NCBI GenBank assembly: GCA_024233345.1
Contig: JACKPT010000001.1
Span: forward strand, 289,276 to 353,275
Length of the DNA: 64,000 nucleotides
Origin: Verrucomicrobiota bacterium
GTDB lineage: Bacteria; Verrucomicrobiota; Kiritimatiellia; CAIVKH01
Direction: 5' to 3'
Shown: positions 18,058 through 27,618 of the stretch, one piece after another
How the letters are laid out: each line of letters opens with the position of its first letter
Numbering within the stretch: the stretch's first letter is position 1
Translations under genes and position numbers: made by a program
The notes under the pieces: generated by a model
What the model was told of the DNA's origin: nothing
The model's input: only the letters and a program-made list of their open reading frames with translations
The model's database searches: none

Positions 18058-19224
18058 TCAATAGGTATGGATGCTGGGGTCGATATGCTCGGCCCAGGCG
18101 AGAACCCCGCCATCGAGATTCCGAACCTTGGCAAAGCCGTGGTGGAGGAGAATGTTGACCGCGTTTTGGCTACGTCCTCCCATTCGGCAATACACCACAA
18201 TGTCCTGTTCGGGATCAAGCTGGTCAAGCGAGTCGGCCAATTGCCCGAGTGGAATCACCCGGTCGGTGCCGGGGATGGAGCAGATAGCCACCTCGAATGC
18301 CTCGCGGACATCGAGTAGAAAGAGTGGTTCCCCCCGCTCCCGGGCGGCTTTGAATTCATGAACATTCATGGCATGTGGCTCCTGTTGAGGGGCGGTGTTT
18401 TGGCATAACCGGCCAGGGGAACTCAAGGTTCTAATCGTGGGGTGGTCGCCACAAACCGGACAATCGGTATTGCGGTCAAAAGACAGGACACGCGTGGCCA
18501 TGGAAAGCGCATCCAACATCCACAAGCGTCCCTTCAAGGCGGTTCCAATCCCGGTCAGGACTTTGATCGCTTCCGTGGCCTGGGCGGTTCCAATGAATCC
18601 CGGTAAGACGCCCAGCACGCCGCCCGCCGCACAATCCGGAATGCTGCCAGGTTCGGGCGGCTCTGGATAGAGGCACCGGTAGCAAGGGCCTCCCTCATAA
18701 TGAAGCACCGACACCTGGCCCTCATATCGAAAGACACTGCCGTAAATCAGCGGCTTGCCCGCGAGAACGCAGGCATCGTTGACCAGATACCGGGTGGGGA
18801 AATTGTCGCTGCCATCAATGACCAGATCACTCGCTTCGACCAGGGCCAGTGCATTGTCGGCATCCAGGGCGCAGGGATGGGTTTCCAGGCGCAGGTCGGC
18901 ATTGAGCGCCCCCAGTGTCCTGGCCGCCACCGTCACCTTGAGCGCTCCGCAATCGGCTTCCCGGTAGAGAATTTGCCGCTGCAGGTTGGACTGGTCGACG
19001 GTATCGGGATCGACAAGAATCAGTTCACCGATACCAGCCGCTGCGAGATACTGGGCACATGGGCAACCCAGGCCTCCCATACCGACAATCAGGACCCTCG
19101 CCTGACCCAGTTGCGCTTGCGTGGCTTCGGAAAAATCCGGGAGGCTCAGGTGCCGCAGGTAACGGTGGCGGCCTTCCCCGGATCGGGGCGTTGGCGATGG
19201 CGGGGTGACCGCATGATTACTCAT
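18058..19224 (-). CDS. moeB: MoeB/ThiF-type E1 adenylyltransferase fused to rhodanese
   Basis: A 388-aa enzyme that adenylates the C-terminus of a ubiquitin-like sulfur carrier for sulfur transfer (molybdopterin, thiamine or cysteine pathways). The ThiF/E1 domain (about residues 20-270) shows the nucleotide-binding VLIVGMGGLGCPCAQYLAAA, DPDTVDQSNLQRQ and two zinc Cys pairs (CYRC, CPVC). The C-terminal rhodanese domain (about 285-388) has its active-site Cys346 in CRMGGRS. It directly follows and overlaps a MoaD-like gene. That partner lacks the Gly-Gly tail, so the acceptor and pathway are uncertain. Confidence 0.9.
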   Translation of the reverse strand: MSNHAVTPPSPTPRSGEGRHRYLRHLSLPDFSEATQAQLGQARVLIVGMGGLGCPCAQYLAAAGIGELILVDPDTVDQSNLQRQILYREADCGALKVTVAARTLGALNADLRLETHPCALDADNALALVEASDLVIDGSDNFPTRYLVNDACVLAGKPLIYGSVFRYEGQVSVLHYEGGPCYRCLYPEPPEPGSIPDCAAGGVLGVLPGFIGTAQATEAIKVLTGIGTALKGRLWMLDALSMATRVLSFDRNTDCPVCGDHPTIRTLSSPGRLCQNTAPQQEPHAMNVHEFKAARERGEPLFLLDVREAFEVAICSIPGTDRVIPLGQLADSLDQLDPEQDIVVYCRMGGRSQNAVNILLHHGFAKVRNLDGGVLAWAEHIDPSIHTY

Positions 19225-19498
19225 CCCACAAGGTCTCCGGGATCACCACCACGAGATCACCATCGAACAGCCGGGTATCCATCTGGTGCAGATACCGGCT
19301 GTCAATGCCATTCACAAACCAGCGGATCTGGGGGCGGGATCCTCCATCATCCGCCCACAATCGACCGGCGAGGGCGGGCCACTGGTGCGCCACGGACCCG
19401 CGCATTTCGCGCAGGCTTTTCGCGTCGTCGATCCGTAGACCGGGATCGCATCCGATCCCGGCCGCGACCCGGGGAGGGATCTGGAGTTGAATGGTCAA
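19217..19498 (-). CDS. MoaD/ThiS-like ubiquitin-fold protein without terminal Gly-Gly
   Basis: A 93-aa protein in the size range and pattern of MoaD-like sulfur carriers, with VNGIDSRYLHQMDTRLFDGD being the family's usual penultimate motif. Functional carriers end in Gly-Gly, but this one ends IPETLWDE, and no frame at the 3' end supplies a GG. It uses a TTG start that shares bases with the TGA of the LysM gene (TTGA), and its end overlaps the E1-rhodanese start. The three minus-strand genes are therefore probably translationally coupled. Confidence 0.75.
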   Translation of the reverse strand: MTIQLQIPPRVAAGIGCDPGLRIDDAKSLREMRGSVAHQWPALAGRLWADDGGSRPQIRWFVNGIDSRYLHQMDTRLFDGDLVVVIPETLWDE

Positions 19499-20076
19499 CG
19501 GGCGGGAATAAACAGTTTTTGGCCGACCCGTAGCTGGTCCGGGCTGCTCAGGTTGCTCGCCTCGACAATATCGCTGACCCGCACCCCGTAGGCCGTGGCG
19601 ATCGCCGACAGGGTTTCCCCTGCCTGCACGACATGTTCATAGCCCTCGCCGGAAAAACTCCGGGTGGAGGCGGGGCGCGAGCGCGACTGACTCTGTTGGG
19701 CGGCCAGCAGGGCGGAAATCTGCCGGCTCAATTCGTCCACCATTTGCTTTTTGTCGGCCTGGCGGGCGGCATCCACCGACCCGATCCGGCGGTTCAGGTC
19801 TTCCAGTGCGGTATTCAGGCCATCGAGCTGCCCCTGGATCACACGCGATTGGGTCGTGCCCGAGCTGTTCAGGTCCTGCCGAAGCCGGTAGACTTCCTGT
19901 TCGAGGGTCTCGGTCTTGGCCTTCAGAATACGAATGCTCTCCTGATAATAGAGCATATCCTGCCGGGCCTGCTCCGCGGCAATCTGTTGGTCGCGAGGAT
20001 TGACCAGGCAGCCACTGGTGCCCAAGGCCACCCCCAGCAGCAGGGCCATACCTGCCATTCTATTGAGTCGGTTCAT
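19495..20076 (-). CDS. LysM-domain lipoprotein with coiled coil
   Basis: A 193-aa probable envelope lipoprotein. The ATG at 20076 follows a strong TAAGGAG; upstream in-frame codons to 20139 are rejected. The signal peptide ends in lipobox GTSGC. Residues about 35-110 are a charged coiled coil (IRILKAKTETLEQEVYRLRQ). The C-terminal 45 residues are one LysM peptidoglycan-binding domain (YEHVVQAGETLSAIATAYG to VGQKLFIPAR). It probably tethers to cell wall; no enzymatic domain is present. Confidence 0.9.
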   Translation of the reverse strand: MNRLNRMAGMALLLGVALGTSGCLVNPRDQQIAAEQARQDMLYYQESIRILKAKTETLEQEVYRLRQDLNSSGTTQSRVIQGQLDGLNTALEDLNRRIGSVDAARQADKKQMVDELSRQISALLAAQQSQSRSRPASTRSFSGEGYEHVVQAGETLSAIATAYGVRVSDIVEASNLSSPDQLRVGQKLFIPAR

Positions 20077-20157
20077 GGAAATACTCCTTATCGTGAAATC
20101 GTTAATACAGTAGACTATGGCCGTAGCGATGAAAAGCAATTCACAGCCTGGGTGGGT

Positions 20158-20177
20158 CGGGAGATTTTTTCCTCCCG
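20158..20177 (+). promoter_or_regulatory. Hairpin in the amidohydrolase leader
   Basis: CGGGAG and CTCCCG form a perfect 6-bp stem around an 8-nt T-rich loop. It ends just before the AAAGGA ribosome site of the amidohydrolase at 20193. It could modulate translation; nothing else supports a function. Confidence 0.3.
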
Positions 20178-20192
20178 GAAAGGAATGAATCC

Positions 20193-21512
20193 ATGCACAA
20201 CGATCTATTGATTTACAATGGCCTGGTCTGGCCTTCGGCGGATGATCAACCGATTCCCGATGGCTCGGTGCTCATCCAGGATGGCCGGATTGCCAAGGTC
20301 GGGCGGTTCAAGGCCAGGGCCAAAACCATGATTGATGCCGACGGCTGCCTGGTCATGCCGGGATTGATCCAGGGGCACATCCATTTTTGTCAGACCCTGT
20401 TCAAAGGGTGTGCTGAGGATCTCCAGCTGCTGCCCTGGCTCAAAAAGTATATCTGGCCACTCGAGGCGGCCCATGATCCGGATTCCCTGCATGCGTCCGC
20501 GCTGCTGACTGCGGCTGAGCTGATCAAGGGGGGGACCACCGCGTTCCTGTCCATCGAGACCGTCCGCCATACCGAGGCGGTGTTCCGGGCCGTGGACCAG
20601 GCCGGGTTGATGGGAGCGATCGGCCACTGTCTGATGGATGAAACCGGAGGCTACCGGCCGCTGTCGGTGTCCAATGAAGATGCCCTCGCTGAATGCGATG
20701 TGTTGCTGGATCACTGGGGCGATCATGCCCGGCTGAAACTCGCGGTCGCCCCCCGGTTTGCCCTGAGCTGTTCCGAGGCCAATATGCGGGAGGCATCCGG
20801 GTATGCCCGCGATCGGGGATTGCTTCTACACACCCATGCCTCAGAGCAGGTCGAAGAGGTGAATCTGGTGCGGGAGATTACCGGCATGGACAACATCGAT
20901 TACCTGAACACGGTCGGCCTTACCGGCCCGGATGTCGGGCTGGCCCACTGCGTCCATACCACCGATGCCGAACGGGCCTTGCTGAAAGAAAGCGAGTCCC
21001 ATGTATTGCATTGTCCCTCCGCCAACATGAAACTCGGTTCGGGCATTGCCCCGATCCGCGAGTATCTCGACCTCGGCATCCGGGTTGCGATTGGTGCGGA
21101 TGGTGCCCCTTGCAACAACCGGCTCGATCAATTGATGGAAATGCGCGAAGCGGGCATGCTCCAGAAGGTCCGGCTCGGGGCTGAACACGGAATCACCGCA
21201 CAGGAAGTGGTGCGCATGGCCACCCTGGGCGGAGCCAAACTCCTCGGGTGGGAACAGGAGATGGGATCGCTGACCCCGGGGAAGCGCGCCAACCTGATTC
21301 TGGTCGACCAGTCCGACTGGCCGGTCCTGCCTTCTTCCGATCCCGCCACCAATGTGGTTTATGGCAACTGTTCACGCGATGTGGTCATGACCATGGTGGA
21401 TGGTGAAATTCTCTATGAGAATGGAGAACTGACCCGGATCGATGAAGAAGCCCTCCGGGCCACGGTACGGAAACAGCGCAAGCTGCTCTTCGAGCGCGCG
21501 GGGATTGCCTAG
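20193..21512 (+). CDS. Amidohydrolase, MtaD-like (5'-methylthioadenosine/S-adenosylhomocysteine deaminase family)
   Basis: A 439-aa metal-dependent deaminase of the amidohydrolase superfamily. Metal ligands are visible: HIHF after MPGLIQG, LLHTHASE, LAHCVHTT and the distal IGADGAPCNN Asp. The order DLQLLPWLKKYIWPLEA is typical of the MtaD/SAH deaminase branch, which deaminates adenine-ring nucleosides or related heterocycles. Guanine- or 8-oxoguanine-type deaminases are close relatives, so the substrate is not certain. It is divergent from the LysM gene and 13 bp upstream of the AddB-like gene. Confidence 0.85.
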   Translation: MHNDLLIYNGLVWPSADDQPIPDGSVLIQDGRIAKVGRFKARAKTMIDADGCLVMPGLIQGHIHFCQTLFKGCAEDLQLLPWLKKYIWPLEAAHDPDSLHASALLTAAELIKGGTTAFLSIETVRHTEAVFRAVDQAGLMGAIGHCLMDETGGYRPLSVSNEDALAECDVLLDHWGDHARLKLAVAPRFALSCSEANMREASGYARDRGLLLHTHASEQVEEVNLVREITGMDNIDYLNTVGLTGPDVGLAHCVHTTDAERALLKESESHVLHCPSANMKLGSGIAPIREYLDLGIRVAIGADGAPCNNRLDQLMEMREAGMLQKVRLGAEHGITAQEVVRMATLGGAKLLGWEQEMGSLTPGKRANLILVDQSDWPVLPSSDPATNVVYGNCSRDVVMTMVDGEILYENGELTRIDEEALRATVRKQRKLLFERAGIA

Positions 21513-21525
21513 ACCATGAGCTGCC

Positions 21526-24336
21526 ATGACACCTGAGCGCATCTGGCTGGATCCGGGGGCGCCATTGGCCGAGGTGGTGGCCCGCCGGTTGTTGGCTGGA
21601 CGGTCGCGTCCTTACGATTTCCGATCCACCCTGATTGTGGTGCCCACGCTCAATGCGGGGCGCCGGTTGCGGTATGCCCTGGCCCGATTCGCGGCCGAGT
21701 CCGGAGCCGGTGTGCTGACCGGACCGGTGGTTACCCCGGTTCAGTCCATGACGCTGGATGTCAACCGGGCCGGGATTGCCGACCCCCAGCAATCCATCGC
21801 GGCATGGGTCACAGTGTTGGAGAAAATTGCCATCGAAAACTTTTCCGGTTTGTTCCCGCTCCCTGCCGCTCGCCGGGATCCGGCTTGGACCTTGAAGACC
21901 GGGAAGCTGCTCCAGCAATTGAGACGCACGCTCGCTGAGGGCGGATGGCGTCCTGCCGATCTGGTCGATCTGGAATCTCTTCCTCTCTCTGAAAAGCGCC
22001 GATGGGAGGATGTATCCGCACTGGAGAGACTGTACCTTGCCGCCCTGACCACGCATGGGCTGGCCGATGATATTGCGGTGCTGTTACGCCACGCGGAAGA
22101 AGCCATTCCCCCTGCCGGGATTCAGCGGGTGGTGTTGGCCGGGGTTCCCGATCCTGCTCCGGTGAGCATTCGCGGTTGGACCGCCTGGCCGGAGACTCTG
22201 GCTTGCGAGGTGTTGATCCCGTGGACGGCTGATCAAGCGGATGCCTTTGATGACTGGGGGCGTCCCCGGGTTTCGGTGTGGACGGAGACTCCGCTGACCT
22301 GGGGTACCGCTGCTCCCTGTGAACTGGTTCCCACCGCCCATGATGTGACCGACCAGGTCGCGGCATGGTTGGATTCCGCAGGCGATTCGTTTGCCCTCGG
22401 TGTCCCGGAGTCCCGCCTCATGGAACCCGTGCTCGCGGGCGCGGCCCTCGCGGGTGTCGACGCCTATGACCCCGGCGGAACTCCGGTGCACCGGCATGCC
22501 GTTGGACGATTGATCGAGACCCTGTTGGATTGGTATCGCGAGGGCTCGTTGGACGAAGGGCTCCATCTGCTCCGTCATCACGATGTCGCACAATGGATGG
22601 TGCGGGAGACCGGTGTTGAACTCGATCGGGTGATGCGTGAGTGGGATCAGTATATCGAATCCCATTTACCCACTGGGTGGCGCGAACTAACCGAGGGGGT
22701 GAAACAACGAGCTGCCCGCTATGCGTCACTGGCCCGGGCCAGCGCTTTTCTGGACACCTGCCATGCCCGGCTCCGGTCCGACCCTCTGGCGGGCGTTCTG
22801 GGTATTCTTCAGGATCTCTACCGAGGCCGGACCTTGCAGCCGGGGCAACCGGAAGATGATGCTTTTCTCAAAGTTGGCCGATTGGCTGCAGAACGCCTTC
22901 GCGCCATCGATCCCATGACCGAAGGACGGGATCGCCTGTCCTCCGAGAACGCGCTTCAGGTTTGGTGGGACTGTTTGAAAGAGGAAGCCTACTACACACA
23001 GGTCGCCTCCGAGGCGGTAGAGTTGGAAGGTTGGCTGGAGCTGCCCTGGAATCCCGCAGATTCCCTGCTGGTCGTCGGACTCAACGAAGGCGCGGTCCCG
23101 GATGGCCGGATCGGGGATGTCTTTCTGCCCGACACCATTCGCGGGGTATTGGGACTGCGGACGGATGCCCTCCGCCATGCCCGGGATGCCTATCTGTTTG
23201 AACTGATCGCCCGGCAAAGACAAACCCGGGGAAAGGTCACGTGGATGGTGAGTCGTCAGTCCGCCGAAGGGGATGTCCTGATGCCTTCGCGCCTGCTGAT
23301 GCAAGTTCCGTCCGGAGATCTCGCCGACCGTGTGTCCTGTCTTTTTGCCTCGAAGTCCAGTATGCGAGAACCTCCCGCTCCGGATGCCGGGTTTGCCTTG
23401 ACCCCGCTGATCAAGGGAACCTGTCTGGAAGATCCCGGGTATCCGGATCATCTGTCCGCGTCTGCGATCCGCGATTACCTGTCCTGTCCGTTCTTCTACT
23501 ATCTGAAGCGGGTGCTGCATACGGAGTCGGTCGCGGTGGGAAAACCGGAACTCGAAGCCTATGATTTTGGGAACCTTGTCCATGATGCGGTCACGGTGCT
23601 GTTTGAAGAGGCCTCGTTGCAGGCCTGCACCGATCCCCATCTGATCCGGACCGCCCTGAATGACCGGGTCAGTTCCCTGATGGCTTCGCAGTTTGGCCAC
23701 CAGCGCCCCCTGCAGCTTCTGATCCAGGAAGAGGCCATTCGGCAGCGATTGGGCAGGCTGGCCGATGTGCAGGCGACAACGGCCCGGGAAGGCTGGCGGA
23801 TCACCGGGGTGGAAGTGGATGTCTCCATTACGGTGGGTGAGGTTCAATTGTGCGGGCGGATGGATCGGATAGACCGCCATGAAAAGGGGATGATCCGGGT
23901 GCTGGATTACAAATCCGCCAGCAAGGCGAATCCGGTGAGCAAGGCCCACCTCGGTTCGGTCAAAGACCATCATCCTGCCTACCGCATTCTGCCCGACGGG
24001 AAGAAGAGTTGGGTCGATGTGCAGCTTCCCCTCTATCTCCTGTTTGCCCGTTCTCTGTATCCCGATGCGATGATCGAGGCGGGGTATGTGCAGTTACCCA
24101 AAGCGGTAAGGGACACCGCGATTGAGGTGTGGAAGGAACTCGGTGACTCGGAGCTGCTGGTGGATTCCGCCCGGGACTGCTGCCTTGGGGTGTATCAGGA
24201 TCTTCGGGCGAAACGGTACTGGCCGCCTGACCCGTCCCGGACCTGGCGCGATGACTATGCCGCCTTGTTCCCCAATGGCATCGAAGGATTTGTCCAGCCC
24301 GCCCCGCTGATCCAAATCGCGGAAGGTGCGCCATGA
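21526..24336 (+). CDS. addB: AddB/RecB-like PD-(D/E)XK nuclease protein
   Basis: A 936-aa partner of the AddA-type helicase in double-strand break repair. The N-terminal two-thirds resembles an inactivated helicase fold (start DPGAPLAEVVARRLL, later VVGLNEGAVPD, a motif common to AddB/RexB). The C-terminal third is a RecB-family nuclease: LSASAIRDYLSCPFFYYLKR, DFGNLVHDAV, GRMDRID and LDYKSA, containing the catalytic Asp and Asp-x-Lys. The Cys cluster for the 4Fe-4S site of Bacillus AddB is not seen. Its stop overlaps addA (ATGA). Confidence 0.85.
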   Translation: MTPERIWLDPGAPLAEVVARRLLAGRSRPYDFRSTLIVVPTLNAGRRLRYALARFAAESGAGVLTGPVVTPVQSMTLDVNRAGIADPQQSIAAWVTVLEKIAIENFSGLFPLPAARRDPAWTLKTGKLLQQLRRTLAEGGWRPADLVDLESLPLSEKRRWEDVSALERLYLAALTTHGLADDIAVLLRHAEEAIPPAGIQRVVLAGVPDPAPVSIRGWTAWPETLACEVLIPWTADQADAFDDWGRPRVSVWTETPLTWGTAAPCELVPTAHDVTDQVAAWLDSAGDSFALGVPESRLMEPVLAGAALAGVDAYDPGGTPVHRHAVGRLIETLLDWYREGSLDEGLHLLRHHDVAQWMVRETGVELDRVMREWDQYIESHLPTGWRELTEGVKQRAARYASLARASAFLDTCHARLRSDPLAGVLGILQDLYRGRTLQPGQPEDDAFLKVGRLAAERLRAIDPMTEGRDRLSSENALQVWWDCLKEEAYYTQVASEAVELEGWLELPWNPADSLLVVGLNEGAVPDGRIGDVFLPDTIRGVLGLRTDALRHARDAYLFELIARQRQTRGKVTWMVSRQSAEGDVLMPSRLLMQVPSGDLADRVSCLFASKSSMREPPAPDAGFALTPLIKGTCLEDPGYPDHLSASAIRDYLSCPFFYYLKRVLHTESVAVGKPELEAYDFGNLVHDAVTVLFEEASLQACTDPHLIRTALNDRVSSLMASQFGHQRPLQLLIQEEAIRQRLGRLADVQATTAREGWRITGVEVDVSITVGEVQLCGRMDRIDRHEKGMIRVLDYKSASKANPVSKAHLGSVKDHHPAYRILPDGKKSWVDVQLPLYLLFARSLYPDAMIEAGYVQLPKAVRDTAIEVWKELGDSELLVDSARDCCLGVYQDLRAKRYWPPDPSRTWRDDYAALFPNGIEGFVQPAPLIQIAEGAP

Positions 24337-27300
24337 GGGTGAACATTCCTCATCGGCTGATCATGGCCTCTGCCGGATCGGGTAAGACATTCCAGTTGGT
24401 AAGTCGCTATATCAGCCTGCTCGCGGTTGGCGCGGAACCAGGGAAGATTCTTGCCGCCACCTTTGCCCGCAAGGCGGCCGGGGAAATTCTCGACAAGATC
24501 ATGCTCCGGCTTTGTGAGGCTTCGCTGCATGCTGACAAGGCCCGTGAGACGGCGCAGGAAATCGGGCAGCCCAAACTGACGTCGGCGGACTTTGCCCGCT
24601 TGCTCGCCTCCATGATCCGGTCGTTGCCCCGGCTGCGCATTTCCACCCTCGATAGTTTTATCATCGGGATCATCCAGAGTTTTCCGCTGGAGCTGGGGAT
24701 CGAGCCGGATCTGAATCTGATGGATGGCGATGGCCCTGAAGCGCGCACGGTTCGGTCGGCCATCTTTCAATGGCTGTTCACTTCACGAGAACTGAGTGAT
24801 GCGGATCGTCAGGCATTTCTGGAATCATTCAAGCTCGCCACCTTTGGCGAGGAATCGGTGGCCTGCCAATCCACCCTGGATAAGTTTATTCGCAGCTATA
24901 TCCGATTGTTCGATGTGCTGGATCAACCCCGCCAGTGGGGGGCATGGGATCAGGTCGGGGTGGACCCGGATCTCTGGTATCACCAGGCCACTCGTACATC
25001 GGCGGTGAGCGCGATGGCGGCCGTGCGGCGCTGGCTCACGGAGTCATCCCTCGGCAAAAGTGTGACGGGGGCGTGGGAGAAAATGCTCGATGCCTTCGAA
25101 CCGTCGCTCGATGGGGAGACAATGGTCGCACCGCCTACGGGCGTTCTTTTCCCCCGGGTGCTGGAAGCGATTCTGGCTCCCGGCGCCGAGGGAGGAACCG
25201 TGATCACGGTAAGTCGTAAGGAGATTTCCCTGCCTGCTGAGGTGGTGGACGCTTTACGAAGTCTGCTGGGGTCCGTGTTTGCCCGCGAGTTGGAGGCCTG
25301 CCGCAAGCGGGCGCTTGGGATGTATCAGCTTCTTGCCCTGTATGATTCGGTGCATCACCAGCGGGCGGTGGAGCGGGGCATCCTGACGTTTGAAGATGCA
25401 TCGCGTTTGCTCGCCCGGCGCCGCCTCGCCACCGGCGACGATGGCGCTCACCGCGATGAGGATTTGCTGTGGATCGACTACCGCATGGATGGCCGGATTG
25501 ATCATTGGCTGCTGGATGAGTTTCAGGATACCAGCACCATCCAATGGGAGATCATGAAGGGCATGGCGGATGAAGTGCTTCAGGACACCGGAGAGAACCG
25601 GTCCTTCTTTTGTGTCGGCGATGTCAAACAGTCGATCTACCGGTGGCGCGGCGGAAATCCCCGGTTGATGACGCATCTGCGCGACTCCTATCAGGGCCGC
25701 CTTGGTTCCGGGGAGGTGTTGAGCACTTCCTACCGCTCCTCCCCGCAGGTGATTGATTTTGTAAACCGTATCTTTGGCCATCTGGATGCGGTGACCTTGA
25801 ATGAACCGCAGTTGGAAGCGAAACGCCGGTGGGATGCCTTGTGGAAGGATCACCAGTGCGCCCCCGGCAATCGACCCCTGCCGGGCTATGTCGCCCTGCT
25901 GGAGCCCCACACGGACGACCGGTTGGGTAAGCAGAGTCCCGAGGATGTGTACCAGTTGGTGGTGGATGTCCTCGCGATGATTCAGCCGCTTCAGCGCGGA
26001 TATACGGTGGGAATTCTGGTGAGCAGGAACAGTACCGCCAACGCGCTCGCCCAGGTGATCCGCACCACCTTCCCCGAGTGGCCCGTCAGCCAATTGGGGG
26101 GCGCGGACCATCTCAACAATATGGCGGTACCCCTGATCTTGTCCCTGCTGAAGGCCGTGCTGCATCCGGGGGATTCGCTTGCCCTGCGTCATGGCCAGCT
26201 ATCGCCGCTGGCTTCGCATCTGCCTCAGCTCGGTGAAGACGCCACGACCTGGCGCGCCGAAGAGCGGGAACGTCTACATCGCGAGGATCTCGCTGGCTGG
26301 ATCAAGTGCTGGGCGGATCGGTTGCTGGATGCCATACCGCCTTCGCGCTTCCTGGCCTATCGGTTGCAGCGCCTTGGTGAATGTGCCGCTCACTTCGAAA
26401 CCACCGGGGCCAATCTCGATCAGTTCCCCAACCTGGTCGCCGGAGCGGGCTTTTCGGAGGAAGGATCCGCCCAGGCGATCCAGATCATGACCGTTCACAA
26501 AGCCAAGGGCCTGGAATTTGATCTGGTGATCCTTCCCGAGTTAATGGGGGGGCTCGGGCGTAAGGATCAGATGCTGATTCGGGAACAGGAAGAAACCGGA
26601 CGACCCGAGTGGATTCTGAAAAATCCCGCGTCCGCATGGCATGGAGCGGATGAGACGATTGTCCAGGCGGTGCATGATAATGAACGGGATGATTTCTTTG
26701 ATCTGCTGTGCAAACTGTATGTCGCAGTGACCCGGGCCAAGCGCGCGTTGATCGGAATTACCACCTTCCCCGGAGAAAGCTCGGGTGCTCTTTCCGGCGG
26801 GGCCATCCTGAAGGAAGCACTGGGGGGTAATCGAAACGACCGCGTGTCCGAGCAGTTGCCGCTGTCCGATGGAAATTCGGCGCTTCTGGTGTATGAATCC
26901 TCGGCAGCGGAGCGGATCTGGTACGAAAAGAAACCTCTCGCCGAAAAAGACAGGACACCCCCGCCCGCACCGCTGGGGGAGCGCCGCCCCAATCGCAACA
27001 CCGAGGCGGTACGCCGCACACCATCCGCAGAGGCCGAGGCCCCTCGCGATGCCGCCTTCCTCTTTGATGCTGCCGTACTGGACAGCCTCGAAATCGGCCA
27101 TGCGGTCCACCACCTGCTCGAGCAGGTCACCTGGGTGGATGACGTCGATCCCGATGCCCTGTTCGCAGCATGGCTGGCGGCGGATCGGCCTGGGGACCGG
27201 GTCGCCGCCCAGGTCCGGCAGCACTGGGAAACCAGCTTGGCCGTTCAGGCCCTGGCCGCACCGGCCCGCACTGGGTATGCTTCGGTGGAGGTCTGGAATG

Positions 27301-27605
27301 AATATACGTTTGACTGTCTGCTTGCCGGGGAGTGGGTGACCGGAGCCTTCGACCGGATTGTGGTCTATCGCGATGATGCGGGAAAACCCGTCGCTGCGGA
27401 TATTTTCGACTACAAAACCAACCAGATCGATGAACCGGATGCCCGGAACAAACTGAAGAAAAAATACCGCCCCCAGCTTGCGTTGTACCAGACCGTGCTT
27501 GCGGCGATTCTCGGCATCGATGTGGCCGCGGTGTCCGCCGCCCTGATTCTGACCCGGACCGGCGAAGTGGTTCCCATTGATGGACGACCATTGGACATGC
27601 CATAA
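24333..27605 (+). CDS. addA: AddA-like UvrD/RecB helicase-nuclease
   Basis: A 1090-aa ATP-dependent DNA helicase with a C-terminal nuclease, processing DNA ends for recombination. The SF1 helicase motifs run in order: Walker A SAGSGKTFQLV, LLDEFQDTS (motif II), GDVKQSIYRWRGG (motif III), TSYRSS (motif IV), MTVHKAKGLEFDLVILPE (motif V) and YVAVTRAKRAL (motif VI). The last 150 or so residues hold the RecB-like nuclease with GAFDRI and FDYKTNQ. It is translationally coupled to addB and 13 bp upstream of murJ. Confidence 0.93.
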   Translation: MRVNIPHRLIMASAGSGKTFQLVSRYISLLAVGAEPGKILAATFARKAAGEILDKIMLRLCEASLHADKARETAQEIGQPKLTSADFARLLASMIRSLPRLRISTLDSFIIGIIQSFPLELGIEPDLNLMDGDGPEARTVRSAIFQWLFTSRELSDADRQAFLESFKLATFGEESVACQSTLDKFIRSYIRLFDVLDQPRQWGAWDQVGVDPDLWYHQATRTSAVSAMAAVRRWLTESSLGKSVTGAWEKMLDAFEPSLDGETMVAPPTGVLFPRVLEAILAPGAEGGTVITVSRKEISLPAEVVDALRSLLGSVFARELEACRKRALGMYQLLALYDSVHHQRAVERGILTFEDASRLLARRRLATGDDGAHRDEDLLWIDYRMDGRIDHWLLDEFQDTSTIQWEIMKGMADEVLQDTGENRSFFCVGDVKQSIYRWRGGNPRLMTHLRDSYQGRLGSGEVLSTSYRSSPQVIDFVNRIFGHLDAVTLNEPQLEAKRRWDALWKDHQCAPGNRPLPGYVALLEPHTDDRLGKQSPEDVYQLVVDVLAMIQPLQRGYTVGILVSRNSTANALAQVIRTTFPEWPVSQLGGADHLNNMAVPLILSLLKAVLHPGDSLALRHGQLSPLASHLPQLGEDATTWRAEERERLHREDLAGWIKCWADRLLDAIPPSRFLAYRLQRLGECAAHFETTGANLDQFPNLVAGAGFSEEGSAQAIQIMTVHKAKGLEFDLVILPELMGGLGRKDQMLIREQEETGRPEWILKNPASAWHGADETIVQAVHDNERDDFFDLLCKLYVAVTRAKRALIGITTFPGESSGALSGGAILKEALGGNRNDRVSEQLPLSDGNSALLVYESSAAERIWYEKKPLAEKDRTPPPAPLGERRPNRNTEAVRRTPSAEAEAPRDAAFLFDAAVLDSLEIGHAVHHLLEQVTWVDDVDPDALFAAWLAADRPGDRVAAQVRQHWETSLAVQALAAPARTGYASVEVWNEYTFDCLLAGEWVTGAFDRIVVYRDDAGKPVAADIFDYKTNQIDEPDARNKLKKKYRPQLALYQTVLAAILGIDVAAVSAALILTRTGEVVPIDGRPLDMP

Positions 27606-27618
27606 TCCCCCCACGCTT

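Noticed and set aside
19200..19230. Frameshift hiding a Gly-Gly end in the MoaD-like protein
   Set aside because: All three frames at the 3' end were read; none gives a terminal GG, and the stop fits the coupled start of the next gene.
22726..23973. 415-aa open frame on the minus strand
   Set aside because: Antisense to the AddB-like nuclease and without any motif.
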